From VRUE01 sp963817945 (GTDB lineage Bacteria > Actinomycetota > Thermoleophilia > Solirubrobacterales > 70-9), in assembly GCA_963817945.1 (NCBI GenBank), contig CAWFQH010000001.1, positions 744,001 to 808,000 of the forward strand: DNA of 64,000 nt. Direction: 5' to 3'. Under the pieces are notes generated by a model. It was not told the origin of the DNA and searched no databases. It saw nothing but the letters and a program-made list of their open reading frames with translations. Below are positions 16,645-26,030 of the stretch, one piece after another. Position numbers and translations under genes: made by a program. Within the stretch, counting starts at the first letter, position 1. The number at the start of each line of letters is the position of its first letter.

Positions 16645-17619
16645 CTAGCGAACCTGCCCGCGCGCCCGCTCCCAGCGGCCCACCGCGTAGCCGACCATCT
16701 TCGCCACGTCGCCGGTGGTCACGACCAGTGGCACGTAGGCGAGGCCGTAGAGCTGCTCGGGGGCTCTGCCGGAGGGACGGACGCGGATCAGCCGGCGGAG
16801 GAATTTCCCCTGATAGCCGATCCAACCGAGGAGCAAGCCGACCAGCGCCAGAGGGCTGTACGACCAGCGCCAGAGCACGGCGACGCCCGCCGCGTAAGCC
16901 GCGTAACGCGCGAGATGGCGCTTCGGCCAGAGCCCGGCATGGCCGTCGCCGCGCGCATAGTTGAAGTACTGGCGGGCGAGCGAGCGCAGGTCCGGACGGG
17001 CGTCCCAAACGACGATCGCGTCGGGGACGAAGGCGAAGCGGGCGTCGGCGCGGCGCAGGTCGAGGTCGAAGACCAAATCCTCGCAGTGCCGCAGCCACTC
17101 CGGGTAGCCGCCGACGCGCCGCCACCAGCCGCGGCGGAAGGCAACGGAGCGGCTCGACGGCAGGAAGCGGTCGGGGTCGATCTCCTGCCGCTGCGGCGTG
17201 ATTGCGATCGCCAGCGCCCGCTTGCGCCAGCCCTCTCCGCCGGGCAGGAAGAAACCCGCGGACACCGCCAGCTCGGGATCGCGCTCCAGCGGCGCCACCA
17301 GCTTCTCCAGCCAATCGGGCCGCGGCCTGGTGCCGGCGTCGGTGACGGCAATCGCCTCGTGGGCCGCCTCCTCGATCGCGATGTTGCGCCCTTCGGAGAT
17401 GTTCGTGCCGGGCGCCTCGATCAGGCGGATCGGAACCGGGCTGGACGCCCGCACGCGTTCGATTGCCGGCACGGTCCCGTCCTCGGAGCCGCCGTCGACG
17501 AGCACGATCTCGTCGGGGGGGCGCGACTGCCGCAGCAGTCCCTCGAGGAACCCCTCGATGGAGTCGGCCTCGTCTTTGAGGGTGGCGATCAGGCTTATCT
17601 CGAGAGCCAAAACGGGCAC
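16645..17619 (-). CDS. GT2 glycosyltransferase with C-terminal membrane segment
   Basis: A 324-aa enzyme with GT-A features: LALEISLIATLKDEADSIEGFLEGL near the start, IVLVDGGSEDGT, SEGRNIAIEEAAHEAIAVTDAGTRP with its metal-binding acidic residue, and LRHCEDLVFDLDLRRAD. One or two hydrophobic segments near residues 250-300 (YAAGVAVLWRWSYSPLALVGLLLGWIGYQ) suggest membrane attachment. The start codon is uncertain: GTG 17619 or TTG 17610. It lies upstream of the acyltransferase on the same strand, and the two may form an operon. The donor sugar is unknown. Confidence 0.85.
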   Translation of the reverse strand: MPVLALEISLIATLKDEADSIEGFLEGLLRQSRPPDEIVLVDGGSEDGTVPAIERVRASSPVPIRLIEAPGTNISEGRNIAIEEAAHEAIAVTDAGTRPRPDWLEKLVAPLERDPELAVSAGFFLPGGEGWRKRALAIAITPQRQEIDPDRFLPSSRSVAFRRGWWRRVGGYPEWLRHCEDLVFDLDLRRADARFAFVPDAIVVWDARPDLRSLARQYFNYARGDGHAGLWPKRHLARYAAYAAGVAVLWRWSYSPLALVGLLLGWIGYQGKFLRRLIRVRPSGRAPEQLYGLAYVPLVVTTGDVAKMVGYAVGRWERARGQVR

Positions 17620-17692
17620 CAGGCTACAGCGCCGCTTTCCGGCAGCGTGAGGCGATGGGTCGACCCCCTCCACAGCTACACTGCCGCGGCCT

Positions 17693-19438
17693 ATGTACCG
17701 CATGGAACAGGGGGCGCTCCTGCGGCCGGTGGCGTGGCTGGAAGAGGTGGGCGCCCGGCGCGCCGGACTCGCGATCCTGGTCGCGGCGATGGCCGGTGCG
17801 ACGGCGTTGATCCTCTGGCTCGAGCGCGACACCACCTACATGAGCGACGAGTGGGGCTGGGTCAACTTCGCCGGCGAAGGCTCGATCGCCGACATGTTCC
17901 GGCCCCTCAACCAGCACCTCTCGGTCCTGGTCCTGCTGCCGACCAAGTGGGGCCTGGACATCTGGGGCACCTCCGGCGCACTGCTGCCGTTCAAGCTGAT
18001 CCAGATCGCCGGCGTGCTCGCTTTGGGCGCCGCCGTCTACGCCTTCGCGCGGCCGCGGGTGGGCCCGCTGGTGGCGCTGGCCCCGGCGATGATCCCGATG
18101 TACCTGGGGACGGCGACGGTGATCCTGCTCCAACCCCTGATCGGGCTGCAGGTGCTGTACTCGCTGGCTTTGGGCGTCGCCGCAATGGCGGCGCTCGACC
18201 GCGGCAGCCGCGGCGGCGACATCGCTGCCGCCGTCTTCGTCGTCCTCTCGCTCGCCTCGTTCTCGACTGGAATCGCCTTCCTCGCCGGCATCACGGTCTC
18301 GGTGCTGCTCTCGCCGAACCCCATGCGCCGCGCCTTCGTCTTCCTCGTCCCGACCCTCCTCTACGGCGGCTGGCGGCTCTGGGCAATGAAGTACGGGACC
18401 ACCGGCGGGCCGGAGCTGGCGAACGTCCCCGCCCTACCGCTCTACTACTCCGACTCGATCGCCAGCACGGTCGCCGCCCTATTCGGACGCTCGCCGATGC
18501 TCGGCCCGGGTCCCGGCACCTACGTCTTCCTGCACGGCTTCACCCTCGACCAGGCCAGCGCCGCCTTCGTCTTCGCCGCCGTCGAGGTCGCCGTAATCGT
18601 CGTCGCCGTCCGCCGGCTGCGCCGCCTCGGCGGGTTCTCCCCCACCCTTTGGGCGACCCTCGCCGTGCTGCTCACCCTCTGGACGATCCAAGGGCTGGTC
18701 CTCGTCGACGGCAGGACGCCGGGCGAGTCCCGCTACATCTATCCCGGTGCGATCGCGATGTCGCTTGTCGTCGTCGAGGCGGTCCGACGCGTGCGCTTCA
18801 GCCAGTTTGCGGTCACCGTGATCCTCGGCCTGACGGTGGTCGGCATCGCCGGCAACATCGTCCGCTTCAACGACGGCCGCAACCTGATCGAGTACCTGGC
18901 TCCGCGCAACATGGCCTACACCGGCCTGATGGACCTCGCCGGCAAGAACGCGGACCCCAACTACGTGCCCTCGAGCGAAACCCCGATCGCGGCGCCCGCG
19001 ACCGCGCTCAGCATCCCCGTCTTCGCCTACCAGGCGATCTCGGCCCGCCACGGGCCGCTCGGCTACTCGCCGGCGGAGATCCTCGAGCAGCCAGCCGACG
19101 TGCGCCACGGCAGCGACGAAGTGGGGATCGCGATGCTGCGTCTGGAGCTGGCGCCCGCCCATGGCGTGCCGACCAGAGGCTGCCGACCTGCCGCCCGCAT
19201 CCGCCGCGGAGAACGCGCGCAGCTGCCGCGCGGCGGCGCCGTTCTGCGCTCCCGCGAGACGACCGAGGTCTCACTGCGCCGCTGGGGCGAGGCGCCCGGC
19301 GTGGAGCTTGCGACCCTGCAGGCCGGCCGGCCGACGCTGTTGCGCATCCCTCCGGACCCGGCGCGGGTCCCCTGGGTGCTGGAAACGGACAAGTCAGCCG
19401 CGCTAACGGTCTGCGCGATCGCCGCGCCGCAAGCCTGA
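17693..19438 (+). CDS. Polytopic membrane protein of unknown function
   Basis: A 581-aa protein with about ten transmembrane helices over residues 20-400 and a ~180-residue external C-terminal region. The first external loop holds ERDTTYMSDEWGWVNF after helix 1, where GT-C fold glycosyltransferases carry an acidic pair, so a lipid-linked-sugar-dependent GT-C transferase is possible but not shown. An ATG at 17702 is an alternative start. It is divergent from the GT2 gene and is followed by a clear hairpin. Confidence 0.72.
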   Translation: MYRMEQGALLRPVAWLEEVGARRAGLAILVAAMAGATALILWLERDTTYMSDEWGWVNFAGEGSIADMFRPLNQHLSVLVLLPTKWGLDIWGTSGALLPFKLIQIAGVLALGAAVYAFARPRVGPLVALAPAMIPMYLGTATVILLQPLIGLQVLYSLALGVAAMAALDRGSRGGDIAAAVFVVLSLASFSTGIAFLAGITVSVLLSPNPMRRAFVFLVPTLLYGGWRLWAMKYGTTGGPELANVPALPLYYSDSIASTVAALFGRSPMLGPGPGTYVFLHGFTLDQASAAFVFAAVEVAVIVVAVRRLRRLGGFSPTLWATLAVLLTLWTIQGLVLVDGRTPGESRYIYPGAIAMSLVVVEAVRRVRFSQFAVTVILGLTVVGIAGNIVRFNDGRNLIEYLAPRNMAYTGLMDLAGKNADPNYVPSSETPIAAPATALSIPVFAYQAISARHGPLGYSPAEILEQPADVRHGSDEVGIAMLRLELAPAHGVPTRGCRPAARIRRGERAQLPRGGAVLRSRETTEVSLRRWGEAPGVELATLQAGRPTLLRIPPDPARVPWVLETDKSAALTVCAIAAPQA

Positions 19439-19462
19439 GCGAACGCGCCCCTGACATGACAA

Positions 19463-19480
19463 GACCCGCCGGAGCGGGTC
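19463..19480 (+). terminator. Terminator hairpin after the polytopic membrane protein gene
   Basis: A perfect 7-bp stem GACCCGC/GCGGGTC with tetraloop CGGA, 24 bases after the stop codon. No U-tract follows. Confidence 0.6.
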
Positions 19481-19618
19481 GAGTCTGGCGAAGCGGGAAC
19501 CACCCCGCAGATAGCTGACACCCATGGCTAGGTTACCACGGCCTATGCCCGACTCGCCTCGCTTCGGCGGCGATGCTAAAGGCAAATACCGAATTGACAC
19601 ACACTTCTTCAGGTCTCG

Positions 19619-19634
19619 TCACACCTATGTGTGA
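19619..19634 (-). terminator. Hairpin after the rml operon
   Basis: A perfect 6-bp stem TCACAC/GTGTGA with loop CTAT, 7 bases past the rmlC stop. The region 19500-19618 upstream holds nothing I can identify except a lone TTGACA at 19594. Confidence 0.4.
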
Positions 19635-19640
19635 AAGAGG

Positions 19641-20189
19641 CTAGAAAGTCAGAGTGTCCGCGATCTCGGCCAAGGGTGGCGCAACTTTGTCGCGCTCGCT
19701 CAGCAGCGGCTCCTCGACCGGCCACTCGACGCCGACGTCGGGGTCGTTCCAGGCGATGCCGGCCTCGGTGGCAGGGTCGTAGAGGCTGGAGAGCTGGTAG
19801 GCAACGTCCGCTTCGTCGCTGAGGACGGCGAAACCGTGGCCGAAGCCGGCCGGGACGAAGAGTTGACGATGGTCGTGGTCGTCGAGACAATGGCCCTCCC
19901 ACTGGCCGTAGGTGGGGGAGCCGCGGCGCAGGTCGACGGCGACGTCGAAGATCACCCCGCGCGGGCAGCGGACCAGCTTCGCCTGGCCCGGTTCGGTCTG
20001 GAAATGGAGCCCGCGCAGGGTGTTTTCCACCGAGCGCGAGTGGTTCTGTTGCACGAACTCCACGTCGACGCCATGCTCGGCCCAGACGTCGCGACGGTAC
20101 GTCTCCACCATGAACCCCCGCTCGTCGCCATGGACCTCGGGCTCGAGCAGCACAACGCCATCGAGCTTCGTCGCCAGCCGGCGCGGCAT
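19641..20189 (-). CDS. rfbC: dTDP-4-dehydrorhamnose 3,5-epimerase
   Basis: Third step of dTDP-L-rhamnose synthesis: epimerises C3 and C5 of dTDP-4-keto-6-deoxyglucose. The 182-aa cupin-type protein has the family segments GDERGFMVETYRRD, FVQQNHSRSVENTLRGLHFQ with the catalytic His, GVIFDVAVDLRRGSPTYGQW and PAGFGHGFAVLSDEADVAY, plus the late PDVGVEWP. Its ATG overlaps the rmlB stop by one base (TGATG), so it is the last gene of the rmlA-rmlD-rmlB-rmlC operon. Confidence 0.95.
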   Translation of the reverse strand: MPRRLATKLDGVVLLEPEVHGDERGFMVETYRRDVWAEHGVDVEFVQQNHSRSVENTLRGLHFQTEPGQAKLVRCPRGVIFDVAVDLRRGSPTYGQWEGHCLDDHDHRQLFVPAGFGHGFAVLSDEADVAYQLSSLYDPATEAGIAWNDPDVGVEWPVEEPLLSERDKVAPPLAEIADTLTF

Positions 20190-21172
20190 CAGCCCAGCGC
20201 TCTGCCGTACTGCTTTTCGTAGTACTCGCGGTACTCGCCGGAGCGGATCGGACCCCACCACTCCTCGTTGTCGCGGTACCACTGCACCGTGCGCTGGAGG
20301 CCCTCGTCGAAGTGGACCTGCGCCTCCCAGCCGAGCTCGCGCTTCAGCTTCTCGGAGGAGAGCGAGTAGCGGCGGTCGTGCCCGGGACGGTCCTGCACGT
20401 ACTCGATCAGCGACTCGTCGGTGCCGCTCAGCTCGATCACCCGTTTCACCACCTCGATGTTCTCGCACTCGTCGGGACCGCCGACGTTGTAGGCCTCGCC
20501 GGCCTCTCCCTTGACGAGAACGGTGTGGATGCCGCTGCAAAAGTCCTCGACGTAGAGCCAGTTGCGCACTTGACGTCCATCCCCGTACACCGGCAGAGGG
20601 TCACCATGGAGCGCATTCAAGGTGATCAGGGGAATCAACTTCTCTGGATATTGCCGCGGCCCATAGTTGTTGGAGCCGCGCACGATCGAGGCGTCGATGC
20701 CGTAAGTGTGGACGTGGGCGGACACGAGCAGGTCGCCGGCCGCCTTGGTCGCCGAGTAGGGCGAGGAGGGATCGAGCGGAGACTCCTCGGTGAAGGAGCC
20801 CGACTCGATCGAGCCGTAGACCTCGTCGGTCGACACCTGCAGGTAGCGGGCGACGCCGAGCTCGCGGGCGGCGTCGAGGAGGACGCCGGTGCCGATCACG
20901 TGCGTGCGGGCGAAGGCGTCCTGGTCGTCGATCGAGCGATCGACGTGCGACTCGGCGGCGAAGTTGACGACGGCGTCGCAGCCCTCCATCGCCTCCCGCA
21001 CGGCGTCGGCGTCCTCGATCGCGCCGACCACCAGGTCGGTGTCCTCGGGCAGGTTCTCGCGCCGGCCCGCGTAGGTGAGCTTGTCCAGCACGCGCACCTC
21101 GTGCTCGTCGCCGATCAGGCGCACGTAGGTGGAGCCGATGAAACCGGCGGCGCCGGTTACAAGGATTCTCAT
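20189..21172 (-). CDS. rfbB: dTDP-glucose 4,6-dehydratase
   Basis: Converts dTDP-glucose to dTDP-4-keto-6-deoxyglucose. A 327-aa extended SDR with N-terminal NAD-binding MRILVTGAAGFIGSTYVR, NFAAESHVDRSI, STDEVYGSIESGSFTE (Ser-Thr with the Asp-Glu pair) and YSATKAAGDLLV with the catalytic Tyr and Lys, then RGSNNYGPRQYPEK. Its product is the branch point for rhamnose (rmlC, rmlD) and for the putative 3-amino-3,6-dideoxy sugar made by the genes near 26-29 kb. The start overlaps the rmlD stop by 4 bases. Confidence 0.96.
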   Translation of the reverse strand: MRILVTGAAGFIGSTYVRLIGDEHEVRVLDKLTYAGRRENLPEDTDLVVGAIEDADAVREAMEGCDAVVNFAAESHVDRSIDDQDAFARTHVIGTGVLLDAARELGVARYLQVSTDEVYGSIESGSFTEESPLDPSSPYSATKAAGDLLVSAHVHTYGIDASIVRGSNNYGPRQYPEKLIPLITLNALHGDPLPVYGDGRQVRNWLYVEDFCSGIHTVLVKGEAGEAYNVGGPDECENIEVVKRVIELSGTDESLIEYVQDRPGHDRRYSLSSEKLKRELGWEAQVHFDEGLQRTVQWYRDNEEWWGPIRSGEYREYYEKQYGRALG

Positions 21173-22020
21173 GCTGCCTCCTTCTCGCTTTGACGCTGTG
21201 CCAGGTAGCCGGCCAAGCCGTCCCGCCAGGAGGGCAGCTCGATCGCGTGCTCGCGGCCACTCGTAAGCGCCGAGTGGGGCGGGCGCGCCGCCGGCCGGCC
21301 CAGCATCTCCGTCGTCGCCGAGAGCACCCTGCACTCGACCTCCGCCTGCTCGAAGATCTCGCGGGCGAACTCGTACCAGGAGCAGGCGCCGGCGGCCGCC
21401 ATGTGGTGGATGCCGTACTCGACCCCCTCGATCAGGCGCACGATGCCGAAGGCAAGGTGCCAGGTGTAGGTCGGCGACGTCACCTGATCGCGGACGACGA
21501 GCACCTCGCCGTGGTCGACGGCCAGGCGCAGCATCGTCTCGACGAAGTTCGGGCCGCCGACGCCGAACAGGCCGGCGGAGCGGACGATGAAGTGGCGCTT
21601 GCTGGCGGCGGTGGTGGCCTCCTCGCCGGCCAGCTTGCTGCGCCCGTAGGCCGAGAGCGGCGCCGTCTGGTCGGTCTCCACGTAGGGAGCGCCCTTGGCG
21701 CCGTCGAAGACGTAGTCGGTGGAGACGTAGACCACCGTTGCGCCGCCGGCTGCGGCGGCCGCGGCAACGGTGCCCGCCCCTTCGGCGTTGACCGCCATCG
21801 CCTCGCTTTCCGCCTCCTCCGCGCCGTCGACATCGGTCCAGGCGGCGCAGTTGATGACCACGTCGGGGCGCTCGAGCTCGACCTTGGCGGCGACGGCGGC
21901 AGCGTCGCAGACGTCGAGCTCGGTGTGGCCGTAGCCGATGACCTGGTGGCCGGCGTTGCCGGCGGCCAGCATGACGTCGCGGCCGAGCATGCCGCCGGCG
22001 CCTGTCACCAGCACCTTCAC
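21169..22020 (-). CDS. rfbD: dTDP-4-dehydrorhamnose reductase
   Basis: Last step of dTDP-L-rhamnose synthesis, an NAD(P)H-dependent reduction. A 283-aa SDR starting at GTG with KVLVTGAGGMLGRDVM, then INCAAWTDVDGAEE, YVSTDYVFDG and the catalytic YGRSKLAGEE. The GTG lies directly before the Rossmann strand, and the 26-base gap to rmlA fits a shared transcript. It overlaps rmlB by 4 bases. Length and motifs are normal. Confidence 0.95.
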   Translation of the reverse strand: MKVLVTGAGGMLGRDVMLAAGNAGHQVIGYGHTELDVCDAAAVAAKVELERPDVVINCAAWTDVDGAEEAESEAMAVNAEGAGTVAAAAAAGGATVVYVSTDYVFDGAKGAPYVETDQTAPLSAYGRSKLAGEEATTAASKRHFIVRSAGLFGVGGPNFVETMLRLAVDHGEVLVVRDQVTSPTYTWHLAFGIVRLIEGVEYGIHHMAAAGACSWYEFAREIFEQAEVECRVLSATTEMLGRPAARPPHSALTSGREHAIELPSWRDGLAGYLAQRQSEKEAA

Positions 22021-22046
22021 TGCGGCGGGGTCGCGGAGCCGACCAT

Positions 22047-23123
22047 CTAGACCAGCTCGATCTCCGACTTGTCCCCGACCAGCATCCGCAGCGTCTGCGG
22101 CCTGCCCTGGCTGCGGGTCAGCTTCACTTCGCGCCCCAGCAGGCTGGCCTCCATGCGGGTGCCGAGGTCTTCGACCACGGAGCCGGCGAGGACGATCGAG
22201 TGCTCGATCTCCGAGCGGCAGACCCGCACCTCCTCGCCGATCGAGGTGTAGGGGCCCACGTAGGCGTCCTCGATGAGGGCGCCGGAGCCGATCACCGCGG
22301 GGCCGCGGACGACGGAACGGCGCAGAACCGCGCCAGGGGCGATTTCCACCCTGCCCTCGACCCGCGAGTCCGCGTCGATCTCGCCGTCGAGCCGCGCCTG
22401 CACCTCCTCCAGCACCAGCCGGTTCGCCTCCAGCATGTCGGCGAGTTGGCCCGTGTCCTTCCACCAGCCCCGCACGACCTCTGACTGGACCTTGTGGCCA
22501 TCGTCGATCAGGCCCTGGATCGCCTCGGTGATCTCCAGCTCCCCGCGCCAGGAGGGCTCCAGCGCCCGTGCCGCGTCGAAGATCGGCGGCCCGAACAGGT
22601 AGACGCCGACGAGGGCGAGGTTCGACGGCGGGTCTTTGGGCTTCTCAACAAGCCGCACGATGCGCTCGCCGTCCAGCTCGGCGACGCCGTACGACTGCGG
22701 ATCGGAAACCGGCGTGAGCAGGATCAGGGCATCGGGCGAGCCCTCCTGGAAGCTGGTGACGAGTCCCCGCAGGCCGTCGGCGAGCAGGTTGTCGCCGAGG
22801 TACATCACGAACGGCGAGCCGTCGATGAACTCCTCCGCCGTCAGCACCGCGTGCGCCAAGCCGGCGGGCCTGTCCTGGAGGATGTAGGTGATCCTGGCGC
22901 CGAAGGCGGAGCCGTCGCCGGCGGCGGCGCGGATCTCCTCGCCGGTCTCCGGTGCGATGACAATCCCGATCTCGGTCACGCCGGCGTCTACCAGCGCCTC
23001 GATGCCGTAGAAGAGCACGGGTTTGTTGGCAACCGGAACCAGTTGCTTGGCGGAGGTGTGGGTGATCGGACGCAGCCGGGTGCCGGCGCCGCCCGAGAGG
23101 ATCAAGCCTTTGAGCTCCTGCAT
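22047..23123 (-). CDS. rfbA: Glucose-1-phosphate thymidylyltransferase, long form
   Basis: Makes dTDP-glucose from glucose-1-phosphate and dTTP. The 358-aa protein is the long type: an N-terminal nucleotidyltransferase domain (GLILSGGAGTRLRPITHTSAKQ, MYLGDNLL, VEKPKDPPSNLALVGVYLF, WWKDTG) and a C-terminal left-handed beta-helix-like part (VEGRVEIAPGAVLRRSVVRG, GPYTSIGEEV). It is the first rhamnose gene of the operon, after the flippase and the polymerase. Confidence 0.94.
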   Translation of the reverse strand: MQELKGLILSGGAGTRLRPITHTSAKQLVPVANKPVLFYGIEALVDAGVTEIGIVIAPETGEEIRAAAGDGSAFGARITYILQDRPAGLAHAVLTAEEFIDGSPFVMYLGDNLLADGLRGLVTSFQEGSPDALILLTPVSDPQSYGVAELDGERIVRLVEKPKDPPSNLALVGVYLFGPPIFDAARALEPSWRGELEITEAIQGLIDDGHKVQSEVVRGWWKDTGQLADMLEANRLVLEEVQARLDGEIDADSRVEGRVEIAPGAVLRRSVVRGPAVIGSGALIEDAYVGPYTSIGEEVRVCRSEIEHSIVLAGSVVEDLGTRMEASLLGREVKLTRSQGRPQTLRMLVGDKSEIELV

Positions 23124-23136
23124 GCGGGCGTGAAGG

Positions 23137-24450
23137 CTATCGGCAGGCAGGGCTGTCGCTCCGTTCGAACCAGCCGCGGCGCCGGATCGCGAAGAGCGCG
23201 ATCGGCGCAACGACCATCGCGCAGACGACGACGCGGGCGGAGAGCTGGCCGAAGGCGGGGGCCGAAGCCCCCTCGTCGCGCAGCAGAACGGTCACCGCCG
23301 TCATCACCGCCAGCTCCACAAGCGCGATCGCCAGCAGGAAACGCACGCGCCCGATCCGCAAGTAGATCTGGTAAACGGCGAAGTAGAAGCCGTCGAGGGC
23401 GAAGGCGACGAGGAGCACGATCAGCGCCGTGCGGGCGTCGTCGCCGATCTCGCCCAGCAGCAGCGGCCCGATCACGGCCATGGCCGGCAGGAGGACGAGC
23501 CAGCCGGCGGTGAGCGCGAGGCCGCGGCGGACAAGCAGCTTCGCCTCGTACCAAGCGTCGGCGGCGGTGACGATGAAGGGCAGCATGGCGCTGGCGATCG
23601 CGGTGTTGGCGAGCAGAACGCCTGAGCTGAAGCGCCAGGCCGCCGTGTAGGCGGCGACGTCGTGCTCGCCGGCGAGCATCGCCAGCAACAGCACGTCGCC
23701 GTTGATGACCAGCGCTGAGAACGCGGCCGTGAGCGCCAACGTGCGGCGGCGATCGACGTCGATCTCGGCGCCAGCGGCAGCGCCGCCGTCCGCGTCCGCC
23801 ACCGCGGTATCCGCGTCAGCCGACGCGGAGCGCGCGAAGAGGAGCACAGCTCCGGCCAGGGCCGTGACCAGGGGCGCCAGCACGGCGTAGCCGACCATCA
23901 TCGGCACCGCCCCGAGGCCGGCTATCGCGCAGGCGCCGACGAGGGCCAGCCGGAGGCCGCCCTGCAGGCCCTGCAGGGCGCCGGCGGCGGCGAAGCGCCG
24001 CGCTCCCTGCAGCGACCAGATCAGGAAGTAGGCGAGGACGCCGACGATCTCGCCGGCTGCCCCCACGGCCGCCGCAGCCCGGTAGGGCTCTAGCGGCGGC
24101 AGCGCGAAGACGACGGCGATCGCCAGCAGCGCCACCACCAGGGCAGTCCGCAGCCGGTGCAGCAGCAGGCTGCGCAGCTTCGCCCGCGCAGCCTGGGAGC
24201 CGGCCGCATCGGCCGTCTCGGCGATGGCGACCGTGCCGAGGCCGAGATCACCGAACTGGACGGCGAGGCTGTGGATGGCGAGGCCGACGCCGAAGGCGGC
24301 GAACTCGTCGATCTCGAGGACGCGGGCGGCGACGATTGCGGCGGCGAAGGCGGCGGCGGCCCCGGCCGCGTTGCCGCCGAGGACGATCAGGCTAGCCCTG
24401 ACCCGCGGTCGCGCGGCGAGGCGGCGACCGAGCTTACGCAGCGCATTCAT
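23137..24450 (-). CDS. Wzx-type polysaccharide flippase
   Basis: A 437-aa membrane protein with about twelve helices, of the MOP exporter superfamily, which moves undecaprenyl-linked repeat units across the membrane. The N-terminal pattern (LIVLGGNAAGAAAAFAAAIV, then an acidic-aromatic loop EIDEFAAFGVGLAI and FGDLGLGTVAIAE) is typical. A central hydrophilic loop rich in Ala-Asp (about 215-235) carries a small 7-bp palindrome. It sits 13 bases upstream of rmlA and 31 bases downstream of the polymerase, which supports one surface-polysaccharide operon. Confidence 0.85.
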   Translation of the reverse strand: MNALRKLGRRLAARPRVRASLIVLGGNAAGAAAAFAAAIVAARVLEIDEFAAFGVGLAIHSLAVQFGDLGLGTVAIAETADAAGSQAARAKLRSLLLHRLRTALVVALLAIAVVFALPPLEPYRAAAAVGAAGEIVGVLAYFLIWSLQGARRFAAAGALQGLQGGLRLALVGACAIAGLGAVPMMVGYAVLAPLVTALAGAVLLFARSASADADTAVADADGGAAAGAEIDVDRRRTLALTAAFSALVINGDVLLLAMLAGEHDVAAYTAAWRFSSGVLLANTAIASAMLPFIVTAADAWYEAKLLVRRGLALTAGWLVLLPAMAVIGPLLLGEIGDDARTALIVLLVAFALDGFYFAVYQIYLRIGRVRFLLAIALVELAVMTAVTVLLRDEGASAPAFGQLSARVVVCAMVVAPIALFAIRRRGWFERSDSPACR

Positions 24451-24481
24451 CGTGGCTGCCGCGCGAGGCCGGCGAGCGACC

Positions 24482-25858
24482 TCAGCGACTCAATACGGCG
24501 TCCCGCTCCCTCGCCGGCGCGGCTCGCTCGTCGCCGGCCAGGGCGGGGGGCTGCTCCGAGGTCTCCTCCCGAGCGCGTAAGAGGACGGCCAGCAACAGCC
24601 ACCAGGTGAGAGCAAGGATCTGCGTCTCGAGGGCCGGATAGATGACGTTGTAGAGCGAGAGGCCCAGGCCGGCGGCGGCGACGCTGGCCAGCCATGCGCC
24701 GGGTGGGCGCCAGGCGACCAGCGCGAAGGCGACCCCGGCCCAGAGCAGGAAGCCGCCGATCAGCAGCAGCCCGACGGCGCCGGTCTCGACCAGGAGCTTC
24801 AGGTAATAGCTCTCGACGGTGACCGGCGGCGCCTCGTCGTCGACCAGCTGCTGGGCGTTTCCGGTCGAGGCGACGCCGCGGCCGAGCAGCTTCTGCGCCG
24901 GGCTGGCGTCGCCGTAGACCTCGAACCCCTGCTTGAAGGATTCCGTCCGCAGTTTGTTGCCCTGGTCCTTGGTCGGGTTGAGGCCCGAGGTCACGCGTTC
25001 GCCGGCGGCGCTGGGCGAGACCCCGCCGATCGAGCCGGCCGCGATCGCAATCGCGATCGCCGGCGCCACCAGGACCGCGAAGCGGCCCCTCATGCCCCGC
25101 ATCGCGAAAAGGAAGAGAGCGATGACGCCGATCGTCGCGATGAAGACGCCGGAACGGCTGAAGGTGAGGACGACGCCGCTGAGGATGAGCGCGAGCAGCG
25201 CCGAACCGGCGACCTGTTCCCAGGTCCTGCGCAGCAACGACAGCTCCCCCATCGCCAGCACGGCGACGGTGCCGAGGAAGGCTGAGGTGTGCAGGTAGCT
25301 GCCGGTCACGCCCGCGTAGCGGTTCGCCGCCAGCCCGTCGACCTGGGCGCTCGCCGCCTGGATAAACCCTTCGACCCCCATCGCCTGCAACAGCACGGTC
25401 GTCGCGACGACCCCGCCGACGGCGATCACCAGACGGGTCAGCCGCCGCCCGTCGCCGGGCTCGATCACGACCCAGAGGAGCAGCGCAAGGGTCGGGTAGA
25501 CGAGGTACTGCGCCAGGCCGATGCCGTAAAGCTTCAAGCCGACGACGCTGGCCGGGAAGCTGAGCAGGGCGATCAGGGCGATCAGGCCCCAGCCGATCAG
25601 CAGGGGCTTCGAAAGCTCGCGCGGGCGCGGGCGCCACTGCACGATGCAGCCGAGGGCCGCCGCCGCGATCAGGGCCGGCACGATGGCGTTCACGGTGATC
25701 CCGGGATCGCTCAGCGCGAGGTCGTCGGCGATCGCCAGCAGCCCGCCGCGCATGGGAGAGAGGACCACAGCCAGCGCGACGAGGGCGCGCACGCCGCGCC
25801 GCCCACCCGCCAGGGCAGCGAGCAGGGCAACGAGGAAGATGGCTATGGCAACTAACAT
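24482..25858 (-). CDS. O-antigen ligase/polymerase-type membrane protein
   Basis: A 458-aa polytopic protein with about twelve helices. The hydrophilic stretch GLNPTKDQGNKLRTESFKQG and a second one with PPVTVESYYLKLLVETGAVGLLLIGG correspond to the large periplasm-facing loop and signature of Wzy/WaaL proteins. This is the second such protein in the locus (the other starts near 9057), so one may polymerise and the other ligate, or the locus may make two polymers. It is the first gene of the minus-strand operon running through the flippase and rml genes. Confidence 0.84.
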   Translation of the reverse strand: MLVAIAIFLVALLAALAGGRRGVRALVALAVVLSPMRGGLLAIADDLALSDPGITVNAIVPALIAAAALGCIVQWRPRPRELSKPLLIGWGLIALIALLSFPASVVGLKLYGIGLAQYLVYPTLALLLWVVIEPGDGRRLTRLVIAVGGVVATTVLLQAMGVEGFIQAASAQVDGLAANRYAGVTGSYLHTSAFLGTVAVLAMGELSLLRRTWEQVAGSALLALILSGVVLTFSRSGVFIATIGVIALFLFAMRGMRGRFAVLVAPAIAIAIAAGSIGGVSPSAAGERVTSGLNPTKDQGNKLRTESFKQGFEVYGDASPAQKLLGRGVASTGNAQQLVDDEAPPVTVESYYLKLLVETGAVGLLLIGGFLLWAGVAFALVAWRPPGAWLASVAAAGLGLSLYNVIYPALETQILALTWWLLLAVLLRAREETSEQPPALAGDERAAPARERDAVLSR

Positions 25859-26030
25859 CGAACGTTTCTTTCGGTCCGGTGAAGGGCCCTCACATAATCA
25901 GCAAAGTTGCGTCCGCGCCACGCACACCCTGCAAGAGGGGCGCGATCATAGCTGTCACTCAGTCTGGCACCCGTTGCGGTCGCTGTCGCCCCGCTCGTTC
26001 GGAGATTCGCGGCGGATAGGCTGTCGCGCG

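Noticed and set aside
19500..19618. Promoter at the lone TTGACA (19594-19599)
   Set aside because: No -10-like sequence at suitable spacing and no plus-strand gene downstream.
23780..23860. Small palindrome (CCGCGTC-AGCC-GACGCGG) in the Ala-Asp-rich loop of the flippase gene
   Set aside because: Only 7 bp and explained by repeated GCC/GAC-type codons; no resemblance to the element blocks.
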